A stretch of DNA of 64,000 bases from Triglochin maritima (taxonomy: Eukaryota > Streptophyta > Magnoliopsida > Alismatales > Juncaginaceae): contig OY821772.1 in the NCBI GenBank assembly GCA_963682175.1, positions 14,996,743 to 15,060,742 on the forward strand, in the 5' to 3' direction. The notes beneath the pieces were generated by a model. The model did not search any database and was not told where the DNA came from. It saw nothing but the letters and a program-made list of their open reading frames with translations. Made by a program: the position numbers and the translations under genes. Shown in pieces: positions 45,232-57,405 of this stretch (its first letter is position 1; each line of letters begins with the position of its first letter).

Positions 45232-46796
45232 AAGTTTTTGCTAGTCCCGAGCAAAACAAAGAATGAGAAAAGCAAACGAGAAACAAGAAATCCTAACTCA
45301 CTTTCGTAGGAATCACGGTTGCACTTAGCACGTGCAACAAGCCATTAAACCTCCTTGTTGCCAAGGAGGAGGAGTGTTGTCTCCTGAGGGTTTTCAGCGG
45401 ATATACCCACAAAAACCGAACAAGATGCATTATTCAATCTAGACCTCGACTCGTTGGAAATATTTTGTCGATCAACGGACGCGGTAATCCAATGGGCCGA
45501 CTCTATATAGGTAATCAGTCCACACCTAGCCTAATAAACCATTCGTGCAAGTTAAATAAGGAATTAAGTGAAAGACATGGACAACCTCAACATCCTCAAG
45601 TGAAACAAAGTGTAAGGTCCATTAAGGTTCTTATTTTGCATTACCAAAATTTTTTCTTTTTTTTTCTTTTCACATTTTTTTTCTTCTTTTTTCTTTTTAT
45701 TAGTTGGAGCTTCATTCTCCCAGGGTCAGGTTTCGTGCATCATTGCTCATGAGGACTTACACTATCACGTACACCCTTCCCCAAATCTCCACATAGGGAA
45801 TTCCCTACCACCCGTGTAACGAGAGTTCAGTCGGCACATCCCAAGTCAGATGACTCGAAAGCACCAGGCACAAAGTCCCTTCAGACCTACTTTCCCGAGT
45901 GATAGGAGCCGTGCGAGAAGAGAGAACACCTACTCACTTATTTCTTATCTACACATGAATCAAAACCCCTACACTTAATGTCTCACAACAAGATTTTAAG
46001 GGTCCTTGACAACAACAAACTTCCTTAAGTTAACAAACACGAATTATTGACTCACTAGGTTCAGGGTGGACTTCTTTAAATGTTTGAGCACTGAAACCCT
46101 ATGATTACTCACCTCCAAAGGAAAACTGGGGTGCATCCTAACGACTCGATAAATCCTAAAGCCACTGTACTAGATATCCTAATGCATCAAGTTCAAGATA
46201 ATTTTGGGAGCTTTCTTTTTACTTTGCCTCTCAACGGTTTTGCACATGCTAAACACACGTAAAACCCACAAAACATTTTCTTTCGCAAACACATGAAGAT
46301 TTTGAAAGAAATGTGAAAATTTTAAAGTACTAGGCAAGCAAAAGAAGACAAGTCACCCAAGGATCATGGCAAGCAGATTTATCGATATTAAATGCAGCAC
46401 ACTAACATGACCCTAACACTGCAAACAAAAGAAAACAAAATCAAAAGAAAAGACTCGACTATGTACACACGTAAAACACCCCCCCCCCCCCACACCTAGT
46501 TCATGCATTGTCCTCAATGAATGCGAGAAAGATACTACATGGATTTATGCATGAAAAAGAATAGATCTCACCAATGTGAAGGACACAGGGAAGATTATGG
46601 CTATGTTGATGGACACAACCCAATTTCCCTCAAAACCTGTGAGATACTAAGGAAGGGATACAAATACGTGAAAGAAATGGGGCCCAAATACACAAGGGTT
46701 GGGCCCCACAACAATCGATGCTCACTGAAGAAGTCTTCTATTTTTTCTTTTTTTTCTTTTTTTTATGTACAACAAATGGGCTCCCCTCTTCATATG
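45232..46796 (-). other. E2 3' noncoding block with second PPT
   Basis: No gene. It is homologous to 4393-5950 and 30144-31465. A pyrimidine run lies at about 45647-45700. Confidence 0.65.
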
Positions 46797-49700
46797 TCAA
46801 GGGACATCAAATGGGAACCCACCATCACTCGAGCCAAAAATGCACATGCATGGGCTCGCGACATACAAATCAGAATTGTTTGACCACCTGATACCCTTAT
46901 AAGCGTTGTGGTCGTTTGATGCCTCTTGAGAGTGAGCAAGATAAGAGGCATGAATGAGAGGTGAACCTCTATCAGGTTGAAGGGTATCAGGTGGTTCATT
47001 CTTAACCCACATGGGGTCCTCAGCAGATACAAAATGAAGATCATATGTCCCAGAGGCCATAAAAATCGTATCTTGTGGCTCAAAAGCCACATGATCGAAA
47101 GGTTGTGGCTCAAGGGACACAAGATCAGAAGAATGTGGCTAGAAGGCAACAAGATCAGAAGAATGTGGCTCAAGGGCCACAAGATCAGAAGAATGTGGCT
47201 CAAGGGCCACAAGATCAAAAGGATGTGGCTCAAGGGCCACAAAATCAGAAGAATGTGGCACCGATGCCACATGATCAGAACATAAGGCACCTTCTTGTGC
47301 CAGCCCAGGTGAAACATATTCACCACCTTCAGGAGCTTCATCGAACAATTCTCTGAAGTACTTGAAGGTGCCCTCAACTTCAATCTCATCCAAACCCTGG
47401 ATAAGGTTGACCCTAACAGGGTCATTGAAGGCACCTGGCTTCTTGCCGATGGTGAAGATGTTAAAATCAGCGCATTGACTACCATAAGTCAAGCACATCA
47501 GACCATTGCGACAATTGATCAATGCATTGGAAGTCGCAAGGAATGGTCGCCCCAGAATGACAGGAATTTGTCCAAGTGGGTTTGGCACAGGTTCAGTATC
47601 CAAGACAAAGAAGTCGACTGGATAAATGAACTCTCCCACTTTGATCAGCACATCTTCCACCACACCCCTCGGTTTCTTCATAGACCTATCAGCCAACTGA
47701 AGAGTGGTCTTTGTTTGTTTGAGGTCTCCAAGACCGAGGTGGACGTAGACAGAATATGGCAGAAGATTAACAGATGCACCAAGGTCCAATAAGGCACGAT
47801 GTATGGACACATCACCAATCACACAAGAGATATTAGGACAGCCAGGGTCATTGTACTTGACTTGCATGGGTTGTGCCAACAGAGAAATCACGTTAGCCGC
47901 AAGAAAACCTTTCTTGGGAACATGAGCTTTTCTCTTCTTGGTGCATAAGTCCTTGAGAACCTTGGCATAAGGTGGCATTTGCTGAATCACCTCCAACAGA
48001 GGGATGTTCACCTTAACTTGCCTAAACATCTCAAGCATCTTGTCATGCTGATCAGAGGTTTTCTTTTTAAGGCGCTCAGGGAATGGCGCCTTTGGGGCAT
48101 AAGGATGTGAAGGCACCCTAGAATTCAGGTCCAAAGAAACATGAGGGGGGACCTCAGAATCTGGTTCCTTCGACACAAGAGGAGACAAGGGGACCTCAGG
48201 GTTCGGCCCCTTTGTCGAAGGAAATGTAGAAAGAACCTCAGGATCTGGCTCCTTCCTGGAAGTATTTTGGAGGGAGCCTCAGGATCCGGCTCCCTCAAAG
48301 ATGGTGATGACAAAGAAGGTACCCCAATGTTGTTATCCACCTCCTTACCAGACCTCAAAGTATGAATCACATTAATATGATAGGTCGGTGTAGAGGTGGC
48401 ATGAGGTAAAGGTGTCCTTCCTTGAGAATGGGTACCCCGAGGATTCGCCTCAGGTTGACTCGGGAACTGACCCTTCTCGCGTTCATGGAGTTGATGAGCC
48501 AACTGGCTAACCTGCATTTCCAAGCCTTGACTGTACTCTGCAATGCTTGAAAGGTCAGATCACAAGAAGGGTCCTTAGGGTCAACCCGCTGGGGTGGTGG
48601 AGTCTGGTTGGAATAACCCGACGATGAGGTATGAGCAGGTTGGTAGTTTTGGTGTTGAGACCTTTGATGTGGGGGTTGGTAGGTCGCCGATGGGAGTGGA
48701 GGTTGATAAGGTGGAGGTTGAGCGTGCGAGCTCTGACCGTAACCCCCACTAGGCCCCCAAGAGAAGTTAGGATGGTTACGACATCCCGGGTTGTAGGAGT
48801 GATTGTACGGGTCGTTACGGGGCCTCTGTTGATACATCGCATTTCCATGCTCAGTATCCCTTGGAGCGTAAGCGCATTCCAAGTCATCATGGCCCGTAAG
48901 TTCACACCTACCACACCCGGGAGTAGCGACCTGAGCTACAGGAGCTCGGTCCAACACTAAACTCTCAATCCTACGCATGAGAGTAGCCATTTTCGCCTCA
49001 GACGCGATAGTTGACTCAACATGATATGATCCAGCTCGACCAGAAGACCTGGCGGCTGGTGGCTCTCTCATGGTATCCCACTCGAAGGTACGCTCAGCCA
49101 TAGCCTCAAAAGTGTCCCATGCCTCCTCGATGGGTTTCATTTGGAAGTCACCCTGACACATCGACTCCAACAATGTGCGAGTGTTGTAGTTGATGCCCTC
49201 ATAAACGATTTGGCACAGCTGCCATAACTCAAATCCATGATGAGGGCACTGCTGGAGAAGGTCCTTGAACCTCGGTCTGATACATTTGATGTATCTGGTG
49301 CCGTATCTGTTGAGTTTTCCTGTGAGGGAAAAATCTCTTCAGAAAGACGGTCACAAAGTCATCCCATGACCGAATCGAGCTCGCCGGGAGGCTATACATC
49401 CATTTCTTCGCAATATCCTTCAATGCGAAAGAAATCATCCTCAACCGGACTGAATCCTCGTCAAGTTGTTGAAGCTTGAACATGGAGCATACTTCCTCGA
49501 ATTCGCGTATAAAGATATACGGATCCTCCTTATTGGCAGTAAAGGTTGGAAGCATGCTCACATATTGAGGTTTCAGCTCATAGTTCTTCCCGCGAGCAGG
49601 GAAACAACTATGTAAGAAGGTTGCGCGGCCCGAACAGGATGGGTCCGCTCCCACAAAGTCATCGGTCTATCCTGTCGAGCTAAAGGTGGTGGTGCACCAA

Positions 49701-49980
49701 GAACTCGATCCTGACCGAATCTCCCTTCCTCTTGAGTCAGAGGAGGAGGAGAAGGAGGTCTACGTGGTGGCGGAAGCGGACCGAGGTATTCCATGTATGG
49801 AACCTGGTCTCCTTCGCCACCACGAGACGACTCGGCTTCATGCTCCAAAGGAGCACGAGGCGGAGATGGTCGATCACCAATACCGTCCATCTCAGAAGAA
49901 TGCACTCTCTCGAGTCGAGCGCTCTCACCAGAACGAGCCCAACCTCGCATAAAAATGCTCGACTCGACTCTAAACAACAC
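46797..49980 (-). pseudogene. E2 gag-protease-tail polyprotein, broken
   Basis: Start region MDGIGDRPSPPRAPLEHEAE (ATG about 49891; upstream in-frame Met 49980). Capsid blocks ELKPQYVSMLPTF and EEVCSMFKLQQL follow, then a gap near 49273 where about 33 bp present in A are missing. The zinc knuckle is CGRCELTGHDDLEC, and YNPGCRNHPNFSW is an altered Athila signature. The protease (LLDLGASVNLLPYS, near 47785) is open, with ILGRPFLATSNALINC intact. The tail has seven copies of a 30-bp repeat (47075-47284; core SDLVALEPH), then EDPMWVKNEPPDTL, ending FPFDVP. Frame changes occur near 49600, 48530 and 48160, and a stop occurs inside the repeat at about 47139. No RT or integrase. Confidence 0.8.
47075..47284 (-). 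repeat. 30-bp tandem repeat in E2 tail
   Basis: Seven tandem units (plus strand TGTGGCTCAAGGGCCACAAG, then ATCAGAAGAA). Each contains the inverted repeat TGTGGC-TCAAGG-GCCACA and encodes ten residues on the minus strand. A has three units (6230-6310), C about two, and B one. Confidence 0.85.
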
Positions 49981-50997
49981 ACACAGAAGGTGTACTAGAG
50001 GAGGAGACTAAATGTAGAGAATAGATTAGGAGAGGACTCAGATGAGGAGGGAAGAATCCCTATAGCTAGCGTGGGTAGTGGGATCAGGAAGAGGCCTAAC
50101 TAGCAAGCACGACTCAAACAATGTAAGGCAATGGGTCCTTAGGCTAGACGACGCCTAACTTCGAGGTCACTAGCCTCGACACGTCTCACCTCCCTACAAC
50201 GAGGACCACAATGCCCAGCAAGTGTTACCAGATCCGGAGATCCAGTACCTCCTACTATCGACAAGGTAGGCAACGCCGATCAGGTCATGACGGTCTCAAC
50301 TAGATTACTCTCCTAGTGCGCCCACAATCCTAGGGCCAATGTCTACTTGCTTTTAGTTAAGGCTTTATTAAGAGTGATTTTTGGGGCCAAGGAAAGGGTG
50401 ATGAAATCCCCCACCTTATCTTTTATGGGACAGCCCCTCCTTAGTAGTGATTTAATCCTAGATCTAGCAATCAATCGCTCTAATCAAACGCTCTCTCACT
50501 CTTGTCCCGATGCACCTTACTAACTAATGCATGATCGAAACATGCATGAATGAGAGATTTGGGTGCACGTACCTCACGCCAGCAATCAATAACAAAATGT
50601 AAAGAAAAGACAAATGCATGCAAGGTCTACATATGATGCATGACCTAGATGGCAAGGAGTCTAATCTTTTGCTTTGAGTTTTATGGTCCAAGTTGATTAA
50701 TGGGGGAGTGATTAATGATCTGGGAGCAAAAGAGAAGTCACAGTATGCAAAATATGGCTCCCAGAAAACACAAATTACAGCACTAACTACCAAAACAAAT
50801 TTTGAAGCAGGAAACCCTCACCAGGCCGCCAATTGGCGGTCTCCAACCGCTGATTGGCGGTCCTTTTGGATCTTCTGGTCCTCAAACTTGTCCAGTAGCC
50901 TCCCCTTGATCAGATGGTTCCCTGAAACTAAGCAAAACTGGAAACAAAAAATTAAAAACCCCTCGAATCGTCCAAACCAACGTCTGGACAGAGCACC
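49981..50997 (-). other. E2 5' leader with paired palindromes
   Basis: Untranslated. Palindromes at 50825-50862 (GCCGCCAATTGGCGGT and ACCGCTGATTGGCGGT). Confidence 0.6.
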
Positions 50998-51015
50998 TCC
51001 CCGGCAACGGCGCCA
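50998..51015 (-). other. Primer-binding site, tRNA-Asp type (E2), perfect
   Basis: The minus strand reads TGGCGCCGTTGCCGGGGA, six bases from L6. Confidence 0.9.
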
Positions 51016-51021
51016 AAAACT

Positions 51022-52566
51022 TGATTGATCGTTTTATTTAAATCGCAAGTGTACGGCCACGTTGAAGCGGTGACAAATACGGGTCGTCCATTGGGAGGTG
51101 TGTCGACAATGGGTTTGTTCGAAGGTAAGAGGTAAAAGAAGGAGAGAAAGGTTGGTTACACTAAACTACACTAAGATGCAAAAAAAGGAAATGAATATAA
51201 GCAATAAAAACTAAACCCCAAAGGGGGTAGAGAAATAATGTGAACATAAAGAAGTGTGTGTGTGTGTGTGTGTTCATTAAGCTCCTCACAACATGTAGTG
51301 CATGAAATCATAAAACTACATCCAACTTTGCCTCCACATGAATTAAGATAAGACTACATCATTAAAACATACAAGACAATAATTGGAATGAAGCTACATG
51401 AACTCAAGTATAAAGACTAGACCCTACTATGCCTCCACATGAATTAAGATAAGACTACATCATTAAAACATACAAGACATTAGCTAAGGTAAAGGCAACA
51501 AGAGCACATTCACTACAAATTGTGTTTCGAATATTAACTTCATCCCTATCCTGACCGTATCATTCCCCATAAAATAGGTCCACTAATCAAAACATAAGCT
51601 AAGCTTCATTCAAGAGCATTATCATATCAAAGATAAGAGTGAAAACCCATTAGATGGTTATGGAAATCATATAAAGCTCAAGGGATAAAGATAACACACA
51701 CTTAATACAGTACACGATTATATCACATATTTCTCCACCCCCCAAATGGGTATGGAACTACTCACACATATTTAAACTAACTACTCTAACAAAGGAAAGC
51801 ATTATACTGAAATGAAACTACACTAATCAAGCAAGAAATATTAAAGAAGCATAAAACTAAACAATCACCAAAGCAAACACATTAAAGGAAATTAACTAAG
51901 CAAGAATTAACAAGCTAATGAAAACATCTATTATTAACTCACTCAAATTACAAGCACCTCTTCCTCCACCAGAGTTTTGCTTCAAGGCTTCACTCTTAGT
52001 AGGGAAGATGCCACCAAAGAGAGAGATGGATTCAATGGGAGGTGAAGAGTTCTATTTATAAGCATGGAAATAGCTAATCCGGGACAATCCCCCGATGTGG
52101 GACTAAACCAATACCAAAAATAGACTAAGCATACACTAATACACGTGCTATAGAAAACTAAACGGATCCTGGGCTAAATGGACCGCCAATTGGCGGTCTA
52201 TAAGCTTTAGATCCGTCTGGTTTTCTTTGTGGGCTTTGCTTGAAGTATTTCTGGGTCTTGGATGCATCTACTTGGTCTGTTGGGGCTCCGACCCAAATCG
52301 AATTGCCAAAATTCTCCCCATGATGGTGTGGAGTTTCCTGTTTTGCTCTCAGGTCCTTCTGCCTTACGATCAGGTCTTTTTCCCTTGCATCTTAGTCCCC
52401 AGGTCTCACGATTAAGTCCTTTTTCTTGCTTTTGGGTCCTTTCATGGCTGTTCTCTTCAAACCTCTTTATTTCTGAAATTCAAACATAAAATTCGTCACA
52501 TAGCATTGCTTAGATGTAAGATAATGGATATAAGATACAAATATGAGCATGAAATGATGTCAATCA
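51022..52566 (-). repeat. E2 5' LTR (L6)
   Basis: 1545 bp. It has a GT microsatellite at about 51254-51272 and a U3 palindrome near 52179-52198. Collinear with L5 with a few dozen differences by eye. Confidence 0.9.
52053..52103 (-). promoter_or_regulatory. L6 promoter: USE plus TATA box
   Basis: GTCCCACATCG (minus 52103-52093), 32 bp, then the TATA box (52060-52053). Confidence 0.7.
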
Positions 52567-53126
52567 ATCCCGAGCTTCTTTAATTGCGACCACCTTATCT
52601 TCCCAATCATTGCATAGCGACCGGAGGAATTTTGTTGTCATCTCTCCTTCATTTATTCTTCTTCCAAGAACCAAAAAAGAGTTAGTAATATCGGTGAAGA
52701 GAGTGTTGATGTCACTTATGTTCTCACCGATTTGCATAGAAAATATCTCATATTTATGCATCAGGAGACTAATGCGAGTTTCCTTAATTTTGCTATCACC
52801 CTCATGATGCATTTGCAAACTATGCCAAATTTCTTATGCACTTTCACAACCCCTAATTCTATTAAATTCTCCCTCATTAAGGCCACAATACAAGATGTTC
52901 ATGATTTTGAATTCATTTCAATTTCTTTCATTTTGGCCCTAGAAAGTGAGTCTAGTTCATCTTCATCTGGGGGTGTGTAGGGATTTCGAAGGAACATCCA
53001 ATACTTAAGGTCATTATAAATTAGGAAAATTTTCATCATATTCTTCCAATAATCGTAATTTGACCCATTTAACAAATGAGGTCTAGTTGTGCATAAACCC
53101 TCTACATGATTAGATGTTGAAGCCAT
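52567..53126 (-). pseudogene. F gag, N-terminal part
   Basis: Starts MASTSNHVEGL, then RPHLLNGSNYDYWKNMMKIF, the N-terminal block of Sirevirus-type copia gag. After a frame change near 52900 come KIKETRISLLMHKYEIF and TTKFLRSLCNDWEDKVVAI, and it stops at EARD where E2 is inserted. The start lies 38-50 bp from the PBS. Confidence 0.8.
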
Positions 53127-53163
53127 GCTAAAAATACGATTAATTATGCAATTTAGCTCACAA

Positions 53164-53174
53164 GACTGATACCA
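53164..53174 (-). other. Primer-binding site, initiator tRNA-Met type (F)
   Basis: The minus strand reads TGGTATCAGTC, the usual plant copia PBS TGGTATCAGAGC with its last bases changed. Confidence 0.75.
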
Positions 53175-53176
53175 AT

Positions 53177-54704
53177 TCTAGGATAATATATGGGGCTTAG
53201 TTCTAATCACATTTAAGCTAATTACCTACTTGTTTAAGCAATAAATGAATGCACAACGAAATTATAAATAAACAAGCATGTAAAGAAGAAAATAAGGCAA
53301 ACCACAATGGAGACAGGGGAATTTTATACAGATTCGGCACCCACCCGGGTCCTAGTCCTTTCTTGCAAGCTCCGCTTGGATCACCAAGCTCCGCTCACGA
53401 CTTCACTAAACACTCCCCATTTTTTGCCGGGAGAGAATGCCTTTACAACACAAGCACCGTGAACACCCTCGCTTGCTTGACTTTCTTCCTCTCACAATCC
53501 GAGAGGGAACATTTCGGGCTTTCACCAAAATCCTTGCTTCTTGAACAACAATTGAGTGGGACAACACTCTCTAAATCTTGATCACACTTTGAGTATGATT
53601 TGGCTATGATCAAAGGTGTATAATTTAGGCTTAGAGTGTAGGATTGGGCAATTTGGAGCATGGGAGTTTCTCTCTAGTGTATATGACAAATAGTAGTAGG
53701 AGAGTTGTGTGAAATGGTGTTGGACAACTCTATTTATAACCTCCTAAGATCTTATAGCCATTGGGGTTAATTGGGTAAGTGTTTGTGTAAGATACACAAA
53801 ATAGAAACCTGCAGGATGCAAATCTGAGTAAGTTCAGTTGACCGAATCGGGCAGCACAGTTGACCGTTTGGCAATTTTGAAAAAGGTTCGGTCGATCGGT
53901 TAAGGAACGGCCGACCACGATAGGCTATAACTTAGGTACACTTAAGTCAACGGTCAAACACCGAAAATGACTCGGTCGACCAAAAACTAACAGGCTCTAC
54001 GGGGTTGACAAAAATGATCAACTTCGGTCGGCCGATCCAAAGTCTTCGGTCGACCGAAAATGTCCATGCAGTTGCACAATTTCGGAGACAATAAAGTTCG
54101 GTTGACCGAACAGGTCCACGGTCGACCGATATGCAATTTGTATTTTGGGGTATTTGTGAATAATTCGAATACAACAGTTGGTATAATACAACAACTCTAA
54201 CGGTCGGAAAATTATGTTGATTTGGTCGACCGAAAAGGTCTGCACGGTCGACCAAATATGGGCAATTGAAAAAACTACAGGATAATTGATCACTCGGTCG
54301 ACCGAAAGGTTTGGGTCAGTCGACCAAATGTGGGTAGACAATTCTAGTTTAGTTTTAGTGTTTTCTGGTCTAGGTTTGGGTGATCTATTGAAAGTCCAAA
54401 TGATGGGAAATTTTGTGTGTGACTTCTATAGGGAAGCTAATGTGTGTTTGAGTTGATTTTAGCTCAAGTATGCTCAATTAAACAAAGTTCCTAAGACTCA
54501 AAAGAAATGTTAATTACATGTCTTCAAATGAGATTGATTACATGTCTTGACTTGAATCCTTTCTCCCTTGAGTCTTGAAAACTTGTAGAGATTAGCACAA
54601 AGCAATATATATGCTATGCAATATGTGTGATATTCTACATTTATTACAATTAAGAATAGGTTTATTAAATCATCAAAACATAGATTAAGGTGAAAAAACC
54701 AACA
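53177..54704 (-). repeat. F 5' LTR, with palindrome cluster
   Basis: 1528 bp; the left end has TCTAGGAT for TGTAGGAT and the right end is CCAACA. The TATA box is at 53738-53731 (minus). About twelve TCGGTCGACCGA-like palindromes lie at 53832-54330. It holds the uninterrupted version of the E1 target (GAGGGAACATTTCGGGC, near 53504-53520). Confidence 0.88.
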
Positions 54705-56579
54705 TGAACCACAATCCATGGTTCATAATCCCTTCAACAATCCTCTTATTTCTTCTGTTGCGAGCCCATGCAAGTGTATATCTGGTTCGATAGATGACAT
54801 GTTCTCATTTTATGTCCCTTGACATATGAAGATCGGAGCCCATTTTGTACATACTTATATTTGAAAAAAAAAGAAAAGAATACCCTACCCACTTATACCC
54901 TTTCTACTTATAAAGATTACCCTCGGGGGTAGAGTAATCATAGGGTTTCAGTACTCAAACAAATAAAGAAGTCCACCCTGAACCTAGTGAGTCAAATAAT
55001 TCGTGTCTGTTAGTATAAGGAAGTTTGTCGTGGTCAGCGACCCTTAAACTCTTGTTGTAAAACCTTAAGTGCAGGGGTTTCAGTTCATGTGTAGATAATA
55101 AATAAGTGGGTAGGGTATTCTCTCTTCTCGCACGACTCCTACCACTCGGGAAATTAGGTCCGAGGGGACTTAGTGCCTGGTGCTTTCGAGTCATCTGACT
55201 TGGGTTGCACCGACCGAACTCCCATTACACGGGTGGTAGGGATCGCCCTATATGGAGATGTGGGGAAAAGTGTATGTGATAGTGTAAGTCCTCATAGGCA
55301 CTATCCACGAAACCTGACCATGGGGGGGTGCTTTACATGTGTATATAGTTGAGTCTTTTCCTTTTCTTTTGTTTTCTTTTGTGTGCATTGTTAGGGCCAT
55401 GTTAGTATGCTGCATTTAATATCGATATATCTGCTTGCCATGATCCTTGGGTGACTCGCCTTCTTTTGTTTGCCTAGTGCTTTAAAATTTTCATTTCTTT
55501 CAAAATCTTCATATGTTTGCAAAAGAAAATGTTTTGTGGGACTTGTGTTTAGAATTGGCAAAACCGTTGAGTGGTAAACTAAAAAGGAAGCTCCCAAAAT
55601 TGTCTTGAACAAAATGCATTAGGATATCTTGTACACCAACTTTAGGCCTACTATAGTCGTTAGGATATACCCCAGTTTTCCCTCAAAGGGAGAGTAAGAA
55701 TAGGGTTTCAGTACTTAAATAAATAAAGGAGTCCACCCTGAACCTAGTCAGTCAAATAATTTGTGTATGTTAGTATCAGAAAGTTTGTCGTAGGCAGGGA
55801 CCCCTAAATTCCTATTGTGAAACCTTAAGTGTTGGGGTTTTGGTTCATGTGTAGATAAAAAATAATTTAGTACGATGTTCCCTCTTCTCGCACGACTCCT
55901 ATCACTTTGGAAATTAGGTCCGAGGGGAGTTAGTACCTGGTGCTTTGTAGTCATCTGACTTGACATGCACTGACCGAACTCCCATTACACGGGTGGTAGG
56001 GATCGTCTTCGGTGGAGATTTGGGGGAAGGTGTATGTGATAATGTAAGTCCTCAAACGCAATGATCCACGAAACTGGGTCTGTGAGAATTAAACACCAAC
56101 TAATTATAATTCCTTGTTCTCTAGAAAGCAAAGCAAAAAAATGATGAAAAAGAAAAAAATAAATAAAAAAGAACCTTAATGGACTTTACAAGATGTATCA
56201 CTTGAGGATGTTAAGGTTGCCCATGCCTTTCACTAAAGTCCTTAATTAACTTGCACAAATGGCTCCCTAGGCTAGGGGTGTGGACCAGATATATATATAG
56301 AGTTAGCTCGTATGATTACCACGTCCAATGATCGACAAAAGTAGGTCCGACGAGTCATGTTGTTAGGTTGAATAATTCATCAATGTTCAGTATTGTGTGG
56401 GTATATCCGCTGAAAACACTCAGGAGACAGTACTCCTCCTTCTTGGCGACAAGGGGGTTTAATGACTTGTTGCATGTGCTAAGTGCAACTGTGATTTCTA
56501 CGAAAGTGAGTTAGGATTTCCAGTTTCCTTTGTTTTTTTGTTTTGCTCTGGACCAATAAAAGATAAATGTGGGGGTATT
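54705..56579 (+). other. C continued: end of tail, 3' noncoding, PPT
   Basis: Bases 54705-54709 are the TSD copy. The C reading frame resumes and ends at 54822 (VASPCKCISGSIDDMFSFYVP region, TGA). The following noncoding block is rearranged: about 400 bp occur twice (about 54913-55310 and 55680-56090), with a PPT-like tract (TGGGGGGGTGCTTT, 55321-55334) between them. The 3' PPT (AAATGTGGGGGTATT) is at 56565-56579. Confidence 0.7.
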
Positions 56580-57405
56580 TGTTTAGTAGTATATTAAACA
56601 TTGCATTCATGTTATATATCCTTTATTTTACCTCACATTTGTGCTACTCAATTTTATTTGATGTGTTTCAGGGTTTAGGCAATAAAGAAGAGAAATGAAG
56701 AAAAAAGAGCTTAGATGCAAGAAGAATGGATTGATATGGATGGTTTTTGGACATGTTTGTAATGCCAAGGACTGGACTGGAAACATGGAGGGACCCAAGT
56801 GAAAACCCGGAGGGACCAAAGTGTAAAGAAATATATTGTGTCACAAATGTCCATAACATGAGGAGTAAATCAACAATTAAAATCAAATCGGATCAAGACA
56901 ATGGACAAGCGCTCAACCCTCGTGCAAAATACCAAACTTTACCGACTGACAAAATTCGAGGTTGATAGGAGCCATTTGATCCGCTACTGGTGCATATTTT
57001 GGCTCAATTTTAGTCTAAATTTTGGCAGCAGGTCGGGTTGTCGGGTCAAAGAAATATGCAATATCTAGATCTGAGTTACAACCGTCTAATTATGCCCAGA
57101 TCCATCTAAACCCTTTAATATTCTATAAATAGACTTGTAATGCTTCTTTTCTTCTCCTCCTTCGGTTAGTTTCCTTTCTTGTTTATTATAGTAGGTTTTA
57201 GTTTTTTTATTAGTAATGTAATGGGGGAGAAGAGGAGAAACTTTGTAATCTTTGATTTCTTAATCAAGTTATGATTTTATGTTTTTCATGTTGTTCTCTT
57301 TCATTTGATGCAAATTTTATTCACTTGCTTTGGTTAACTTTAGTTTTTATTTCTTTGCTTATGAGTTATTTTACTTTTGTTGTTTTCTTGGTTATGAAGA
57401 TGAGT

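Larger units (their letters stand above)
43678..52566 (-). mobile_element. Element E2: non-autonomous Athila-like gypsy element
   Basis: 8889 bp, closely related to A. LTRs L6 (5', 51022-52566) and L5 (3', 43678-45216), PBS 50998-51015, PPT 45217-45231, gag-protease-tail, no polymerase. Inserted in the gag of F. Flanking 5-mers are ATCAT (43673-43677) and ATCCC (52567-52571), an imperfect TSD at best. Confidence 0.88.
28396..54704 (-). mobile_element. Element F: Sirevirus-like copia element, deleted and twice invaded
   Basis: LTRs are at 53177-54704 (5') and 28396-28730 plus 40801-41987 (3', split by E1). The TSD is TGAAC (28391-28395 and 54705-54709). It has an initiator-Met PBS, a gag split by E2, and multiple PPT-like tracts. 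Without insertions it is about 5.35 kb: protease, integrase, RT and RNase H are absent, so it is non-autonomous by internal deletion. Gag of the NGSNYDYWK type, LTR palindromes and repeated PPTs point to the Sirevirus lineage. Confidence 0.85.

Noticed and set aside
43673..52571. A clean 5-bp TSD for E2
   Set aside because: The flanks read ATCAT and ATCCC and agree at only three positions, so I call it imperfect.
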